Assembly (NCBI RefSeq): GCF_028747645.1
Contig: NZ_CP118100.1
Location: 806,001-870,000, forward strand
Direction of reading: 5' to 3'
Length of the DNA: 64,000 bases
Source: Microbacterium esteraromaticum
GTDB taxonomy: Bacteria; Actinomycetota; Actinomycetes; Actinomycetales; Microbacteriaceae
The notes beneath the pieces are model-generated. The model was given only the letters and a program-made list of their open reading frames with translations, searched no databases and was not told the DNA's origin. Position numbers and translations under genes: made by a program. Shown piece by piece: positions 1 to 9,009 of the stretch (positions are counted from its first letter, which is position 1; every line of letters starts with the position of its first letter).

Positions 1-173
1 TCGATGGCGCCGGCGGGCGGAGCGGCGAACATGCCCTCCAGCTGCGCGTTCGCGGCGGCATCCGCAGCGGCGTGCTGAGCCGACGGCGGCGGCGGGGGCG
101 CGTACTGCGTCGACGCGCCGTTGCCGCTGCGCGGCTCCTGGAACGCCGGGTTGTTGAATGCGAAGTTGCTCAT
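1..173 (-). CDS. Bax inhibitor-1/YccA-like membrane protein, N-terminus only
   Basis: Only the first 57 codons are in the window; the gene runs off the left edge. The start ATG at 173 follows a purine-rich GGGAG/AGAGG stretch. The peptide begins MSNFAFNNPAFQEPRN and continues as a low-complexity Ala/Pro/Gln linker. An 'NNPAF' start and a Pro-rich lead-in are seen in actinobacterial Bax inhibitor-1/YccA family proteins, which are multi-pass membrane proteins of uncertain role. The membrane domain itself lies outside the window, so the family call rests on the N-terminus alone. The divergent neighbour is a glycerophosphodiesterase gene. Confidence 0.5.
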   Translation of the reverse strand, partial: MSNFAFNNPAFQEPRSGNGASTQYAPPPPPSAQHAAADAAANAQLEGMFAAPPAGAI

Positions 174-234
174 TGGTGGCCTCTACTCCCGAGGGATCGG
201 TCAACGCTTACCCCCACGATACCGGGACGAGGCT

Positions 235-1248
235 ATGAGCACGCTCGTTTACGCTGAGAACGTGCCCAGGAGATCGCCACTTGTCATCGGGCACCGCGGT
301 GCACCCGGATACCGCCCCGAACACAGCCGCTCGTCGTACGAACTCGCGTTCGCGATGGGAGTGGATGCTGTCGAACCCGACGTCGTCGCCAGCAAGGATG
401 GCGTGCTCGTGCTGAGGCATGAGAACGAGATCTCGGGCACCACCGACGTCGCTGACCGGCCGGAGTTCGCCGACCGCCGAACGACCAAGAGGATCGACGG
501 GGAGTCGCTGACCGGCTGGTTCACCGAGGACTTCACCTGGGCCGAGCTTGCCACGCTGCGCACGCGTGAGCGGCTGCCCAAGATCCGCCGGTCGAGCGCG
601 AGCTTCGATGATGCCCAGCCCATCCTGCGGCTGACCGACCTGCTCGAGATGGTGCGCCGGGCCTCGGCCGAGCACGGTCGCGAGATCGGGGTCGTGCTCG
701 AGGTGAAGCACGCCACCTATTTCGCGGGCGTCGGACTCGACCTGGTGCCGCTCATCGAGCGTGATCTGCGCGCGACCGGCTGGGCCGACGGCGCTCTGCC
801 GCTGATCGTCGAGGCCTTCGAGTCGACGCTGCTGCACCGTCTCAGAAAGACCGGTATCGCGGCATCCTTCATCTATCTCATCGAGGCGAAGGGCAAGCCC
901 TTCGACCTCGTCGCCGCGCACGGTCGTGCCGCTCCCAAGTACGCCGACGAGGTCACGCCGGTCGGGCTCGACGCGCTTGTGGGCACCGTGGATGGCATCA
1001 GTGTGAACAAGCGGATGCTACTGGCATCCGACTCCACGCTGGTGGCCGATGCGCACGCACGCGGCCTGCGCGTGTTCACGTGGACGTGCCGCCCCGAGAA
1101 TGCGTTCCTGTCGGCGCCGTACCGCGCCGGTGGCGGCAAGGCCGCCTTCGGAGACTACGAGTCGGAGTGGAGCGTGATCGCCCGCACCGGCGTCGATGGC
1201 GTGTTCGTCGACCACCCCGACCTGGGCGTGGCGTTCTTCCGCGGCTGA
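235..1248 (+). CDS. glycerophosphodiester phosphodiesterase family protein
   Basis: This 337-residue protein is predicted to hydrolyse glycerophosphodiesters to glycerol-3-phosphate and an alcohol. Visible GDPD hallmarks are an early HRG triplet (VIGHRGAPGYRPEHS), the metal-binding ExD-like VEPDVV and the LRHENEISGTTD segment, then a TIM-barrel-length body ending in a TGVDGVFVDHPD motif typical of the last strand. No signal peptide is evident, so a cytoplasmic enzyme is likely. I chose the ATG at 235 because it follows GGGACGAGG and places the HRG motif about 20 residues in; a longer reading from 121 would overlap the divergent gene. Substrate is not predictable. Confidence 0.85.
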   Translation: MSTLVYAENVPRRSPLVIGHRGAPGYRPEHSRSSYELAFAMGVDAVEPDVVASKDGVLVLRHENEISGTTDVADRPEFADRRTTKRIDGESLTGWFTEDFTWAELATLRTRERLPKIRRSSASFDDAQPILRLTDLLEMVRRASAEHGREIGVVLEVKHATYFAGVGLDLVPLIERDLRATGWADGALPLIVEAFESTLLHRLRKTGIAASFIYLIEAKGKPFDLVAAHGRAAPKYADEVTPVGLDALVGTVDGISVNKRMLLASDSTLVADAHARGLRVFTWTCRPENAFLSAPYRAGGGKAAFGDYESEWSVIARTGVDGVFVDHPDLGVAFFRG

Positions 1249-1264
1249 GGGTTCGCGACCGTCG

Positions 1265-1642
1265 TCAGCGCGTCGCGCGCACGATCTCTTTGCCGAGTGG
1301 CATGAGTGAGATCGGCACCATCTTGAACGCGGCGATGCCCATGGGGATGCCGATGATCGTCAGGCACATCGCCACACCGGTCACGATGTGCCCGATGGCG
1401 AGCCACCATCCGGCCAGCACGACCCAGATGATGTTGCCGAGCAGCGAGCCGACGCCCGAGGTGGAGCGGTCGACGACGTCGCGCCCGAAGGGCCAGAACG
1501 CGTAGTTCGCGAGGCGGAACGACGCGATCGCCCACGGGATCGTGATGATCGGAACGCACAGCAGGATGCCCGCGAGCACGTAGCCGAGGAACATGGACCA
1601 CCCGGCGAAGATGACCCAGATGATGTTGAGGATGGTGCGCAT
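1265..1642 (-). CDS. YccF domain inner-membrane protein
   Basis: This 125-residue protein is almost wholly hydrophobic and is made of two similar halves. Each contains a NIIWV-aGW core followed by an I(T/I)IP-(W/M)-(A/G)IA turn and an FWPFG or LMPLG motif. That duplicated architecture is characteristic of the YccF (DUF307) family of small membrane proteins, whose function is unknown. It converges with the GDPD gene, leaving 16 bases between the two stops, and is divergent from the ABC transporter operon at 1681. Confidence 0.85.
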   Translation of the reverse strand: MRTILNIIWVIFAGWSMFLGYVLAGILLCVPIITIPWAIASFRLANYAFWPFGRDVVDRSTSGVGSLLGNIIWVVLAGWWLAIGHIVTGVAMCLTIIGIPMGIAAFKMVPISLMPLGKEIVRATR

Positions 1643-1667
1643 GCCCTGATTCTCGCATCACCTGTCC

Positions 1668-1673
1668 TAGGCT
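1668..1673 (+). promoter_or_regulatory. -10-like hexamer TAGGCT, leaderless start of ABC ATPase gene
   Basis: TAGGCT ends 7 bases before the ATG at 1681 and there is no clear ribosome-binding site between them. This spacing places transcription initiation at or next to the start codon. The -35 region is weak. The same arrangement recurs at other genes in this window. Confidence 0.4.
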
Positions 1674-1680
1674 TCGGGGC

Positions 1681-2640
1681 ATGTGTGGAATCAGTGCGGA
1701 GGGGGTGCGCCGCTCATTCGGATCGGTGCACGCAGTGTCGGATGCCACGTTCCGGGCGGAACCGGGGCGGGTCACAGGGCTGGTCGGCCCGAACGGAGCG
1801 GGAAAGACGACGCTGCTGCTGATGCTGGCATCGCTGCTGGCGCCGGATGCCGGCAGCATCCGCATCGGTGATGTCGATCCGGTCGCGGACCCGGCGGCGG
1901 CACGGCGGATGCTGGGATGGATGCCCGATGCGCTGGGAGCCTGGCCGTCGCTGACCGCCCGCGAGAGCATCGTGACCACCGCGCGCCTGCATGACATGTC
2001 GCCGGCCGACGCAGCCGCCCGCGCGGATGAACTGCTGCATGTGGTCGGTCTCGCCGAGCTTGCGGCATCACCGGCGCGGGTGCTCTCGCGCGGACAGAAG
2101 CAGAAGCTGGGGCTCGCCCGCGCGCTGGTGCACGACCCGCAGGTGCTGCTGCTCGATGAGCCGGCCTCCGGCCTCGATCCCGAGGCGCGCGTGCACCTGC
2201 GCGTGATGCTGCGCGATCTCGCCGCGCAGGGCAAGACCGTGCTGATCTCCAGCCACGTGCTCTCCGAGTTGGAGGAAGTCGTCGACGACGTCGTCTTCAT
2301 GGTCGCCGGGGCAATGGTCGATGCCGCGGGCGCGCCCTCGGCGCGCGCGTATCGGGTGCGGGTGGCGGGTGCGGATGCCCGTGCCGGCGTCGCCGAGGCG
2401 CTGGGCCTGCCGGCGGAGAGCGTGGGGTCCGACCGGGGTGACGCGCTGGTGTCGTTCACCGATGACACCGCTGCCGTCGAGGGGCTGCGCCGCATGATCA
2501 CGGCGGGACTACCGGTGCTGGAGTTCGCACCGGCGCAGAGCGCCCTGGAGGAGTCCTTCCTGGCGCTGCGGCAGCCGGGCGGTCAGCATCCGACGCCGCC
2601 GCAGACCCCGGACGCACCCCAGGAAGGAGCGGGCGCATGA
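1681..2640 (+). CDS. ABC transporter ATP-binding protein
   Basis: This 319-residue ATPase has Walker A GPNGAGKT near residue 40, signature LSRGQKQKL, Walker B LLLDEPASGLDP and an H-loop SSHVLSELEE, all intact. The architecture (one N-terminal nucleotide-binding domain plus a roughly 100-residue C-terminal extension ending in a Pro/Gln-rich tail) resembles ABC-2-type exporters of the NatA/CcmA group. Its stop overlaps the start of the permease gene by ATGA, so the two are translationally coupled and should form one complex. The exported substrate is unknown. Confidence 0.88.
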   Translation: MCGISAEGVRRSFGSVHAVSDATFRAEPGRVTGLVGPNGAGKTTLLLMLASLLAPDAGSIRIGDVDPVADPAAARRMLGWMPDALGAWPSLTARESIVTTARLHDMSPADAAARADELLHVVGLAELAASPARVLSRGQKQKLGLARALVHDPQVLLLDEPASGLDPEARVHLRVMLRDLAAQGKTVLISSHVLSELEEVVDDVVFMVAGAMVDAAGAPSARAYRVRVAGADARAGVAEALGLPAESVGSDRGDALVSFTDDTAAVEGLRRMITAGLPVLEFAPAQSALEESFLALRQPGGQHPTPPQTPDAPQEGAGA

Positions 2641-3656
2641 GCTTCGCACGCATCACCACCCTCGCCCGACTCGAACTCACGCAGCGCCTGCGCAGCGTGG
2701 GCTGGTACGTGCTGCTGGGCGTCTTCGTACTGCTGCTGATCGGCATCACGCTGCTGTCGTTCATGGTGTTCTCGTTCCAGAGCGAACCGAACGCGGGCGT
2801 TTACTCGATCGTGGTCAACTTCGTGTTGCTGCTGGTGGTGCTCGTCTCACCGACGTTGAGCGGCAACGCGATCAACGGCGACCGTGAGGCCGCCACCCTC
2901 GCACCCGTGCAGGTCACCGCAGCGACGACCGGTGACATCATGCTGGGCAAGCTGCTCGCCGCTGTCGCGACCGGCTCGATCTTCCTGCTGATCGCCGTGC
3001 CGTTCCTGCTCATCAGCATGCTCGGTGGCGGGGTGACGGCGGGGATGCTGATCGTGTCGTTGCTGGTGCTGCTGGCCGAGATCATCGTCGTCGCCGCCAT
3101 CGGCGTGGGACTGAGCGGTCTGATCGCACGACCGCTCTTCTCGATAGCGACCACCTATCTCGCCGTGGCCGCGCTCGTCGTCGGAACGCTGATCGCCTTC
3201 GGGCTCGGCGGCACGGCGATCCAGTCCGAGGCGCGTGGCTACGAGCGGCCGTGGGATGAGACGACCGGTGAGCCGGTGTGCGATGAGTGGGTGGAGGTCA
3301 ATTACAACCAGCCCCGTTTCGACCTGGTGTGGGGATTCCTCGCGGCCAACCCGTTCGTGGTGCTCGCCGATGCGACCCCGACGACCTTCTCTCACGGGTA
3401 TCCGAACGACCTCTTCGGACAGGTGAAGGTCGGCGTCCGTCTGGCCCAGCTGCCGCCCGAGATCGAGCGCTGGGACGCCTGCGAGAACGGGTGGATCGAG
3501 AGCCCGACGTCGCAGGAGCAGATCGAGGACACCGTACCGAGCTGGTTCGTGGGACTCGGGCTCCAGGCGCTGATCGCCGGCGGTCTGTTCGCGGGCGCCT
3601 GGGCGCGCACGCGAACGCCCGCGCGGCGCTTGCCGCCGGGTACCCGGATCGCCTGA
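2637..3656 (+). CDS. ABC-2-type transporter permease
   Basis: This 339-residue membrane protein starts in a 4-base overlap with its ATPase. It has a hydrophobic helix near residues 20-45, a cluster of five or so helices to about residue 190, then a polar loop of roughly 110 residues rich in Trp, Glu and Pro, and a last helix near residue 305 with a basic end (ARTRTPARRLPPG). The plan fits ABC-2 permeases with one large extracytoplasmic loop. Two cysteines in that loop (CDEW and DACENGW) could form a disulfide. Function beyond export with its partner is not predictable. Confidence 0.8.
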   Translation: MSFARITTLARLELTQRLRSVGWYVLLGVFVLLLIGITLLSFMVFSFQSEPNAGVYSIVVNFVLLLVVLVSPTLSGNAINGDREAATLAPVQVTAATTGDIMLGKLLAAVATGSIFLLIAVPFLLISMLGGGVTAGMLIVSLLVLLAEIIVVAAIGVGLSGLIARPLFSIATTYLAVAALVVGTLIAFGLGGTAIQSEARGYERPWDETTGEPVCDEWVEVNYNQPRFDLVWGFLAANPFVVLADATPTTFSHGYPNDLFGQVKVGVRLAQLPPEIERWDACENGWIESPTSQEQIEDTVPSWFVGLGLQALIAGGLFAGAWARTRTPARRLPPGTRIA

Positions 3657-3666
3657 GCGGTCGGCT

Positions 3667-3691
3667 GCGGCCGCGCCTCAGGCGCGGTCGC
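3667..3691. terminator. bidirectional hairpin between permease and PNPOx-like genes
   Basis: An 11-base stem (GCGGCCGCGCC pairing with GGCGCGGTCGC, one G-T pair) with a 3-base loop lies between two convergent genes and overlaps the stop of the minus-strand gene. There is no strong T-run, which is common in GC-rich genomes. Confidence 0.5.
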
Positions 3692-4073
3692 GGCGCACGT
3701 GGCGGCCCGAGATCGTCTCGGGCGTCAGCCGCAGCGCGCGCGAGCGGTCGCCGCCTGCCCACGGGTGCTTGTGTGCGGCGCCGGGAGCGGTCGCGACCTC
3801 CGCGGCGTCGATCTCGGATGCCCGAGTGCTGAGCAGTACGCTCCAGCCGCTGCCCGCAAGATCGTCGTGGTGGTCCACCTCGAAGGCGACGGGGGTGTCG
3901 GGGAGGGGGCTCAGGATGCCCTCGGGTGCCGTGCGGATGAGGACGTCGCGTCCGTCGAGCACGTAGTTGACGGGCAGGATGAGCACGCGATCGTCGGCGA
4001 CGAATCCGACGCGACCGACCGTGGTCGTCGTGAGGAGTTCGAGGCACTCCTGCTCAGTGAGCTCCGCGATCAT
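3678..4073 (-). CDS. pyridoxamine 5'-phosphate oxidase-like flavin-binding protein
   Basis: This 131-residue protein has the split-barrel pattern of the PNPOx-like family: CLELLTTTTVGRVGFV, then RVLILPVNYVLDGRDVLIRTAPEG, then VAFEVDHHDD and a GWSVLLSTRASEI strand. Members bind FMN or F420 and act as oxidoreductases or sensors, with no reliable substrate call. Two tandem ATGs are present at 4076 and 4073. The strong GGGAGG lies only 2 bases before the first, so the second is preferred. It stands alone between an ABC operon and pcrA, with the pcrA promoter in the divergent gap. Confidence 0.75.
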   Translation of the reverse strand: MIAELTEQECLELLTTTTVGRVGFVADDRVLILPVNYVLDGRDVLIRTAPEGILSPLPDTPVAFEVDHHDDLAGSGWSVLLSTRASEIDAAEVATAPGAAHKHPWAGGDRSRALRLTPETISGRHVRRDRA

Positions 4074-4128
4074 CATGGCCTCCCATCGTTCACGTGGCTC
4101 GAGCGTACCCGGCGTCGGAGGCCCGCTC

Positions 4129-4134
4129 TAGACT
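4129..4134 (+). promoter_or_regulatory. -10-like hexamer TAGACT, leaderless start of pcrA
   Basis: TAGACT ends 9 bases before the pcrA ATG at 4144, with no Shine-Dalgarno sequence between. The mRNA probably starts at or near the ATG. The -35 region is not recognisable. Confidence 0.4.
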
Positions 4135-4143
4135 CGTATTGAC

Positions 4144-6594
4144 ATGACCGACGCACCTCTCATCGTTTCCGGAACGCCCGATTCGACCCCGAACGGCGAC
4201 CCGCTGCTCGCCGGGCTCAACCCGCAGCAGCTCGAAGCCGTCACTCATCGCGGCAGCGCGCTTCTCATCGTGGCCGGTGCCGGATCCGGCAAGACGAGTG
4301 TGCTCACGCGCAGGATCGCCCTGCTGCTGCGCCAGCGTGAGGCATGGCCCAGTCAGATCCTGGCCATCACATTCACGAACAAGGCCGCCGGTGAGATGCG
4401 TGAACGCGTCGAAGGACTGGTGGGCGAGGCCGCGCGCGGCATGTGGATCTCGACCTTCCACTCGGCCTGCGTGCGGATCCTGCGCCGTGAGGCCGAGCAA
4501 TTCGGGTTCACGAAGTCGTTCACGATCTACGACTCGGGCGACTCGCGCGCCCTGCTCAAGCGCCTGGTGAAAGAGCACGAGGCCGACGCGTACGGGCTGA
4601 CCCCCGGAGCGGTGCAGTCGCGCATCTCGAAACTGAAGAACGAGCTCACCGATGCCGAGGGGCATGCCCGTCAGGCGAACCTGAGCGACCCCGCAGAGCG
4701 CAAGTTCACCGACATCTTCAGCGATTACCAGCGGGCGCTGCAGAAGGCCAACGCCTTCGATTTCGACGACCTGATCGCGCAGACGGTGTTCCTGTTCCGG
4801 GCGTTCCCGAAGGTGGCTGACACGTACCGGCGCCGGTTCCGGCACATTCTGGTCGACGAGTACCAGGACACCAACCACGCCCAGTACGCCCTCATCCATG
4901 AGCTCACCCGTCCGGTCGCCGCCGAGGCACCCGATCCGTATGCCTCGAACGGCATGATGATCTTCGAGCCCGAGGCGGCCGAAGCCCAGGCTGGTGCGTC
5001 GCTGACCGTCGTGGGTGACTCGGACCAGTCGATCTACGCGTTCCGCGGAGCCGACATCCGCAACATCACCGAGTTCGAGCGCGACTTCCCGGGGGCGAAG
5101 GTCGTGCTGCTCGAGCAGAACTACCGGTCGACCCAGACGATCCTGTCGGCGGCCAACGCGGTGATCGGCAACAACTTCGACCGCAAGGCGAAGAACCTGT
5201 GGAGTGACCGTGGCGCGGGCGACAAGATCGCCGGCTTCACCGGGTACTCGCAGCACGACGAGGCGCAGTTCGTCGCCGATGAGGTCGAGGCGCTGCGTCG
5301 CACCGGCATGCCGTACTCCGAGATGGCGGTGTTCTACCGCACCAACTCGCAGTCTCGCGCGCTGGAAGAGATCTTCATCCGCGCCGCTGTGCCATACAAG
5401 ATCATGGGTGGCACCAAGTTCTACGAGCGCGCCGAGATCAAGGATGCGCTGGCCTACCTGATCGCGGTGGCGAACCCGGCCGACGAGATGGCCGTGCGTC
5501 GCATCCTCAACCGGCCGCGTCGCGGCATCGGAGGCGTCACCGAAGCGTCCATCGCGATGTTCGCCGAGCAGCAGGGCATCAGCTTCCGCGATGCGCTGCG
5601 CTCGCCGGCGTCACTCGGCGTCGGGCCGAAGATCCAGGCGGCGATCACCCGCCTCGATGCCGTGCTCGACGAGGCGACCGAGATTCTGCTGCCTGCCTCG
5701 GGTGAGGTGCCGCCGTCGACCGCGGTCGCCGAGGCGCTGACGGTGCTGCTCGACAAGAGCGGCTACTTCGAGGCGCTGCGTGCGAGCCGCGACCCGCAGG
5801 ACGAGGCGCGTCTGGAGAACCTCGACGAGTTCGTCGCCGTTGCGCGCGACTTCGCACGCAACAACCCCGACGGCACGATCGCCGACTTCCTCACCGAGGT
5901 GGCGCTGGTCTCGGATGCCGATGACCTCGACGACGAGTCGGGCTCGGTCTCACTGATGACGATGCACACCGCCAAGGGACTCGAGTACGACGCGGTGTTC
6001 GTCACCGGTGTCGAAGAGGACCTCATTCCGCACCGCATCTCGGCGGGGGAGCCCGGTGGCCCTCAGGAGGAGCGGCGGCTGTTCTACGTCGGCATCACGC
6101 GGGCGCGCAAGCGCCTGCACCTGTCGTTGGCGATGACGCGCGCTCAGTTCGGCGAGGTGTCGGTCGCGATGCCGAGCCGGTTCCTGCAGGAGATCCCGGC
6201 CGACCTCGTCGACTGGCGGCAGTCGCCCGGAGACATCAACTCGCGCGGCGGCTCGCCCTCGCGGGCCGTCAATGCGCGCCGTCCCGGCGGAGGGTTCGGC
6301 GCGAGCGGCGGTCGCTCCGGTGACCGCTTCGCGCCGACGGCGCTGCCGAAGGGCGCCGGACTCAAGCCGCTTTCGACGGCGATGGATCGCTTTCCGAACA
6401 AAGTCACCGGCAAGGTGCGCGACAACGGCGATCTCGAACTGGCCGCCGGCGACCGGATCCGCCATGACGACTTCGGTGAGGGGCGCGTCGAGGCTGTCAC
6501 GGGTGAGGGCGCCAAGCGCATCGCTCACGTGCGCTTCGATGGGGCCGGGCAGAAGAAGCTGCTCATCAAGATCGCGCCGATCACGAAGCTGTAG
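4144..6594 (+). CDS. pcrA: ATP-dependent DNA helicase PcrA/UvrD
   Basis: This 816-residue superfamily 1A helicase unwinds 3'-tailed DNA in nucleotide excision repair and replication-fork processing. Motifs are all present: Walker A AGAGSGKT at residues 44-51, DEYQDTN near 237, GDSDQSIYAFRGAD, QNYRSTQTIL, MHTAKGLEYDAVFVTGVEE and LFYVGITRARKRL. The C-terminal 80 residues after a Gly/Arg/Pro linker hold a Tudor-like segment (GDRIRHDDFGEGRVEAV), as in PcrA proteins that contact RNA polymerase. Length and motif order are typical for actinobacterial PcrA. The initiation region looks leaderless. Confidence 0.95.
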   Translation: MTDAPLIVSGTPDSTPNGDPLLAGLNPQQLEAVTHRGSALLIVAGAGSGKTSVLTRRIALLLRQREAWPSQILAITFTNKAAGEMRERVEGLVGEAARGMWISTFHSACVRILRREAEQFGFTKSFTIYDSGDSRALLKRLVKEHEADAYGLTPGAVQSRISKLKNELTDAEGHARQANLSDPAERKFTDIFSDYQRALQKANAFDFDDLIAQTVFLFRAFPKVADTYRRRFRHILVDEYQDTNHAQYALIHELTRPVAAEAPDPYASNGMMIFEPEAAEAQAGASLTVVGDSDQSIYAFRGADIRNITEFERDFPGAKVVLLEQNYRSTQTILSAANAVIGNNFDRKAKNLWSDRGAGDKIAGFTGYSQHDEAQFVADEVEALRRTGMPYSEMAVFYRTNSQSRALEEIFIRAAVPYKIMGGTKFYERAEIKDALAYLIAVANPADEMAVRRILNRPRRGIGGVTEASIAMFAEQQGISFRDALRSPASLGVGPKIQAAITRLDAVLDEATEILLPASGEVPPSTAVAEALTVLLDKSGYFEALRASRDPQDEARLENLDEFVAVARDFARNNPDGTIADFLTEVALVSDADDLDDESGSVSLMTMHTAKGLEYDAVFVTGVEEDLIPHRISAGEPGGPQEERRLFYVGITRARKRLHLSLAMTRAQFGEVSVAMPSRFLQEIPADLVDWRQSPGDINSRGGSPSRAVNARRPGGGFGASGGRSGDRFAPTALPKGAGLKPLSTAMDRFPNKVTGKVRDNGDLELAAGDRIRHDDFGEGRVEAVTGEGAKRIAHVRFDGAGQKKLLIKIAPITKL

Positions 6595-6643
6595 CCCGGG
6601 AGGCGGTGCTCGTCGTCCGGCGCTCACCGCGCGGCAAGGCGGA

Positions 6644-6649
6644 TAGGCT
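6644..6649 (+). promoter_or_regulatory. -10-like hexamer TAGGCT, leaderless start of sseB-family gene
   Basis: TAGGCT ends 7 bases before the ATG at 6657. No ribosome-binding site is visible in the gap. This supports 6657 as the start and a leaderless transcript. Confidence 0.4.
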
Positions 6650-6656
6650 GGCTGAT

Positions 6657-7880
6657 ATGGCCCTCTTCTCTCGCCGCAAGAAGTCCGTCGATCAGCCCGC
6701 CGTCGGTGAAGACGCCGCAGCAGCGGAAGACACCACCGGCGAGGTGAGCGCGCAGCCGAGCGCCGCAGCTCCGATGGATGCCGTGACGGCTGCCGCGGGC
6801 GAGCAAGACACCAAGAATGCCGAGTCTGCGGTCGACGACGCACCCGCGACCGAGGCCGTTCCCGCGGTCGGTATCTCGGTGCAGGCGTTCCGTGGGGTCG
6901 GGGCCGACGCTGGCCCGGAGGTCGCCTTGCCCGCCGACGAGGCCACGGCATCCGCGACGCCGCCGCGACCCGCGGCGCCCGTCGCAGCCGCGCGCCCGAC
7001 CTCTCCCGGCGATGCGATGCCCACCGCACAGCAGACCGTGCCGCGCCTGCCGCTGGCCGCGGCTGTGCCGCCCGAGCAGACGCACACCGTCGATGGGCTC
7101 AACGACAACGTGCTGCTGCGTGAGGCGCTGGCCGAGCTCGCCGAGGGCGCCACGAACGAGCAGCTCATCGGCGTGATGCGGCAGTCGCTGCAGAGCCACC
7201 TGTACCTGCGGGTCAACGGCGATGCCCGCGAGCAGCTCAAGAACGGTCAGCCGCTCGCAGTCGGCGTCATCCGCGACGGCGAGCGCTCGTTCATGCTCGC
7301 CTACAGCTCGGGCAAGGCGCTACGCGACTCGGTCGAGGGGGCCGAAGACGCCGCGTCGACCTCGGCTATCGCACAGCCGGTCACCGCCGTCTACCAGCAG
7401 GTCGTCTCGGGCGGGTTCGCCGGGGTGATCATCGACAACTCCTCGGCCCCGCACCGTGCGGTCTTCCCGACCGAGTTGCTGCAGAAGGCGCTCGAGCAGG
7501 GCGATGAGAACATGGCGGTCAAGAGCCTGCTCGCCGCTCCCCGTGACGAGGGCACCCCGGTGCGCGTCGCCGAGGCACTGGCCAAGACCCGCAGCTGGGT
7601 CGCCGTGAACGACGGTTCCAACGGCAAGCCGGTGGGCATCGCCGAGGTGCACACCACCGACGGCAACCGGTACCTGCAGGTGTTCTCGCACCCGCTCGAG
7701 GTCGTCGCGCTCGGTCGCAACGACCGGCCGATGCCGTTCCAGCCCGAGCAGCTGGCGAAGGTGCTGAGCGATCACAGCGAGATCGCGGGCGTGATCGTCG
7801 ACCTCGGTGGCCCGTCGCTCGCGATCGGCCGCGACGCACTGAGCGCACTGCTGGTGCTCGCGATCAACGTCGACGACTGA
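6657..7880 (+). CDS. SseB family protein with long disordered N-terminus
   Basis: The 407-residue protein begins MALFSRRKK and then runs about 140 residues of Ala/Pro/Glu-rich low-complexity sequence. The folded part starts near VDGLNDNVLLREALAELAEG and contains two related modules, each with a PVGIAEV- or AVGVIRD-type strand followed by a helix and a 'PFQPEQLAKVL' or 'RAVFPTELLQKAL' block. This matches the SseB N-terminal-domain family, whose bacterial role is poorly known. The upstream in-frame extension to 6606 is ignored because the -10 hexamer lies inside it. Confidence 0.7.
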   Translation: MALFSRRKKSVDQPAVGEDAAAAEDTTGEVSAQPSAAAPMDAVTAAAGEQDTKNAESAVDDAPATEAVPAVGISVQAFRGVGADAGPEVALPADEATASATPPRPAAPVAAARPTSPGDAMPTAQQTVPRLPLAAAVPPEQTHTVDGLNDNVLLREALAELAEGATNEQLIGVMRQSLQSHLYLRVNGDAREQLKNGQPLAVGVIRDGERSFMLAYSSGKALRDSVEGAEDAASTSAIAQPVTAVYQQVVSGGFAGVIIDNSSAPHRAVFPTELLQKALEQGDENMAVKSLLAAPRDEGTPVRVAEALAKTRSWVAVNDGSNGKPVGIAEVHTTDGNRYLQVFSHPLEVVALGRNDRPMPFQPEQLAKVLSDHSEIAGVIVDLGGPSLAIGRDALSALLVLAINVDD

Positions 7881-7922
7881 TCACGCAGACGCGAAGGTCT
7901 GTCGCGGCGCGCACTCAGCGCC

Positions 7923-7928
7923 TAATGT
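7923..7928 (+). promoter_or_regulatory. -10-like hexamer TAATGT before ligD-type polymerase gene
   Basis: TAATGT ends 7 bases before the ATG at 7936. A GGGGG run lies between them, so either leaderless or very short-leader initiation is possible. Confidence 0.35.
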
Positions 7929-7935
7929 CGGGGGC

Positions 7936-9003
7936 ATGGCCTCCGAACGCGTGACCGTGACTGTGCACGACACCGACGGCGAGCGCGACGTGTCGCTGTC
8001 GAGCCCGAACAAAGTCATCTGGCCGGTCGACGGCGCCGACGGAATCACCAAGGCCGAGTACGCCGACTACGTGCAGCAGGTTTCGGTGCCGTTCCTGGCA
8101 TCCAACGGACACCGGCCGGTGTCGCTGGAGCGGTTCCGTGATGGGGTGACAACGGCATCCGGCGGCAGGGCCGAAGGGTTCTTCTCGAAGAACCCGCCCA
8201 AGGGCACACCCGACTACGTCGATGCCGTCACCGTCACCTACAACAGCGGCCGGCGGCATCCGCAGATCGTGTTGAACCGCGCCAGCGCGATCGTATGGGC
8301 CGTGCAGATGAACACGATCGTGTTCCATCCGTGGGCGTCGCTGGCCGGCGACACCGACAACCCGGTTGAGCTGCGCATCGACCTGGACCCGCAGCCGGGC
8401 ACGGGGATCACCGAGACCGTGGCCGCGGCGCACGAGCTGCGCGCGATGCTCGCCGAGGCGGGGCTGGAAGCCTTCATCAAGACCAGCGGCAACCGGGGAC
8501 TGCACGTGTTCTGCCCCATCGAGCCCGCATGGGAGTTCCTCGTCGTCAGACATGCCGTGATCGCCGCCGGGCGTGAGCTGGAGCGGCGGATGCCCGATCG
8601 GGTGACGATGAACTGGTGGAAGGAGGAGCGCGGTCAGCGCGTCTTCGTGGACTTCAACCAGGCCAATCGCGACCGCACGATGGCCGGGGCATACAGTCCG
8701 CGGGCGATTCCGGGCGCACCGGTGTCGACGCCGCTGCGCTGGGACGAACTCGATGACGTCGATCCGACACGGCACACCGTGCGCAGCATCCCGCATCGGC
8801 TCGCCGAGGTGGGCGACCCGTGGGCCGACATGCATCGGGCGCCGGGGCGCATCGACACGCTGCTGGAATGGTGGGAGCGCGATCTCGCGAACGGACTGGG
8901 CGAACTGCCCTTCCCTCCCGAGTTCCCCAAGATGCCCGGCGAGCCGCCGCGCGTGCAACCGAGCCGCAAGGTCGCCGCGCACTGGCCTGACAGCGCCGAG
9001 TGA
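7936..9003 (+). CDS. LigD-type polymerase domain protein (NHEJ primase-polymerase)
   Basis: This 355-residue protein corresponds to the polymerase domain of LigD, which adds nucleotides during repair of double-strand breaks. It shows the start VSLSSPNKVIWP, the EFHPW-like VFHPWASL block, the catalytic DxD in RIDLDPQPG, a KTSGNRGLHVFCPI strand with the nucleotide-binding His, and the AYSPRAIPGAPVSTPLRWDEL segment shared by the family. It is a stand-alone domain with no ligase or nuclease fused. The ATP-dependent ligase gene converges on it with a 6-base gap, so the two functions sit side by side as separate proteins. No Ku gene is in the window. Confidence 0.9.
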   Translation: MASERVTVTVHDTDGERDVSLSSPNKVIWPVDGADGITKAEYADYVQQVSVPFLASNGHRPVSLERFRDGVTTASGGRAEGFFSKNPPKGTPDYVDAVTVTYNSGRRHPQIVLNRASAIVWAVQMNTIVFHPWASLAGDTDNPVELRIDLDPQPGTGITETVAAAHELRAMLAEAGLEAFIKTSGNRGLHVFCPIEPAWEFLVVRHAVIAAGRELERRMPDRVTMNWWKEERGQRVFVDFNQANRDRTMAGAYSPRAIPGAPVSTPLRWDELDDVDPTRHTVRSIPHRLAEVGDPWADMHRAPGRIDTLLEWWERDLANGLGELPFPPEFPKMPGEPPRVQPSRKVAAHWPDSAE

Positions 9004-9009
9004 GGCGAC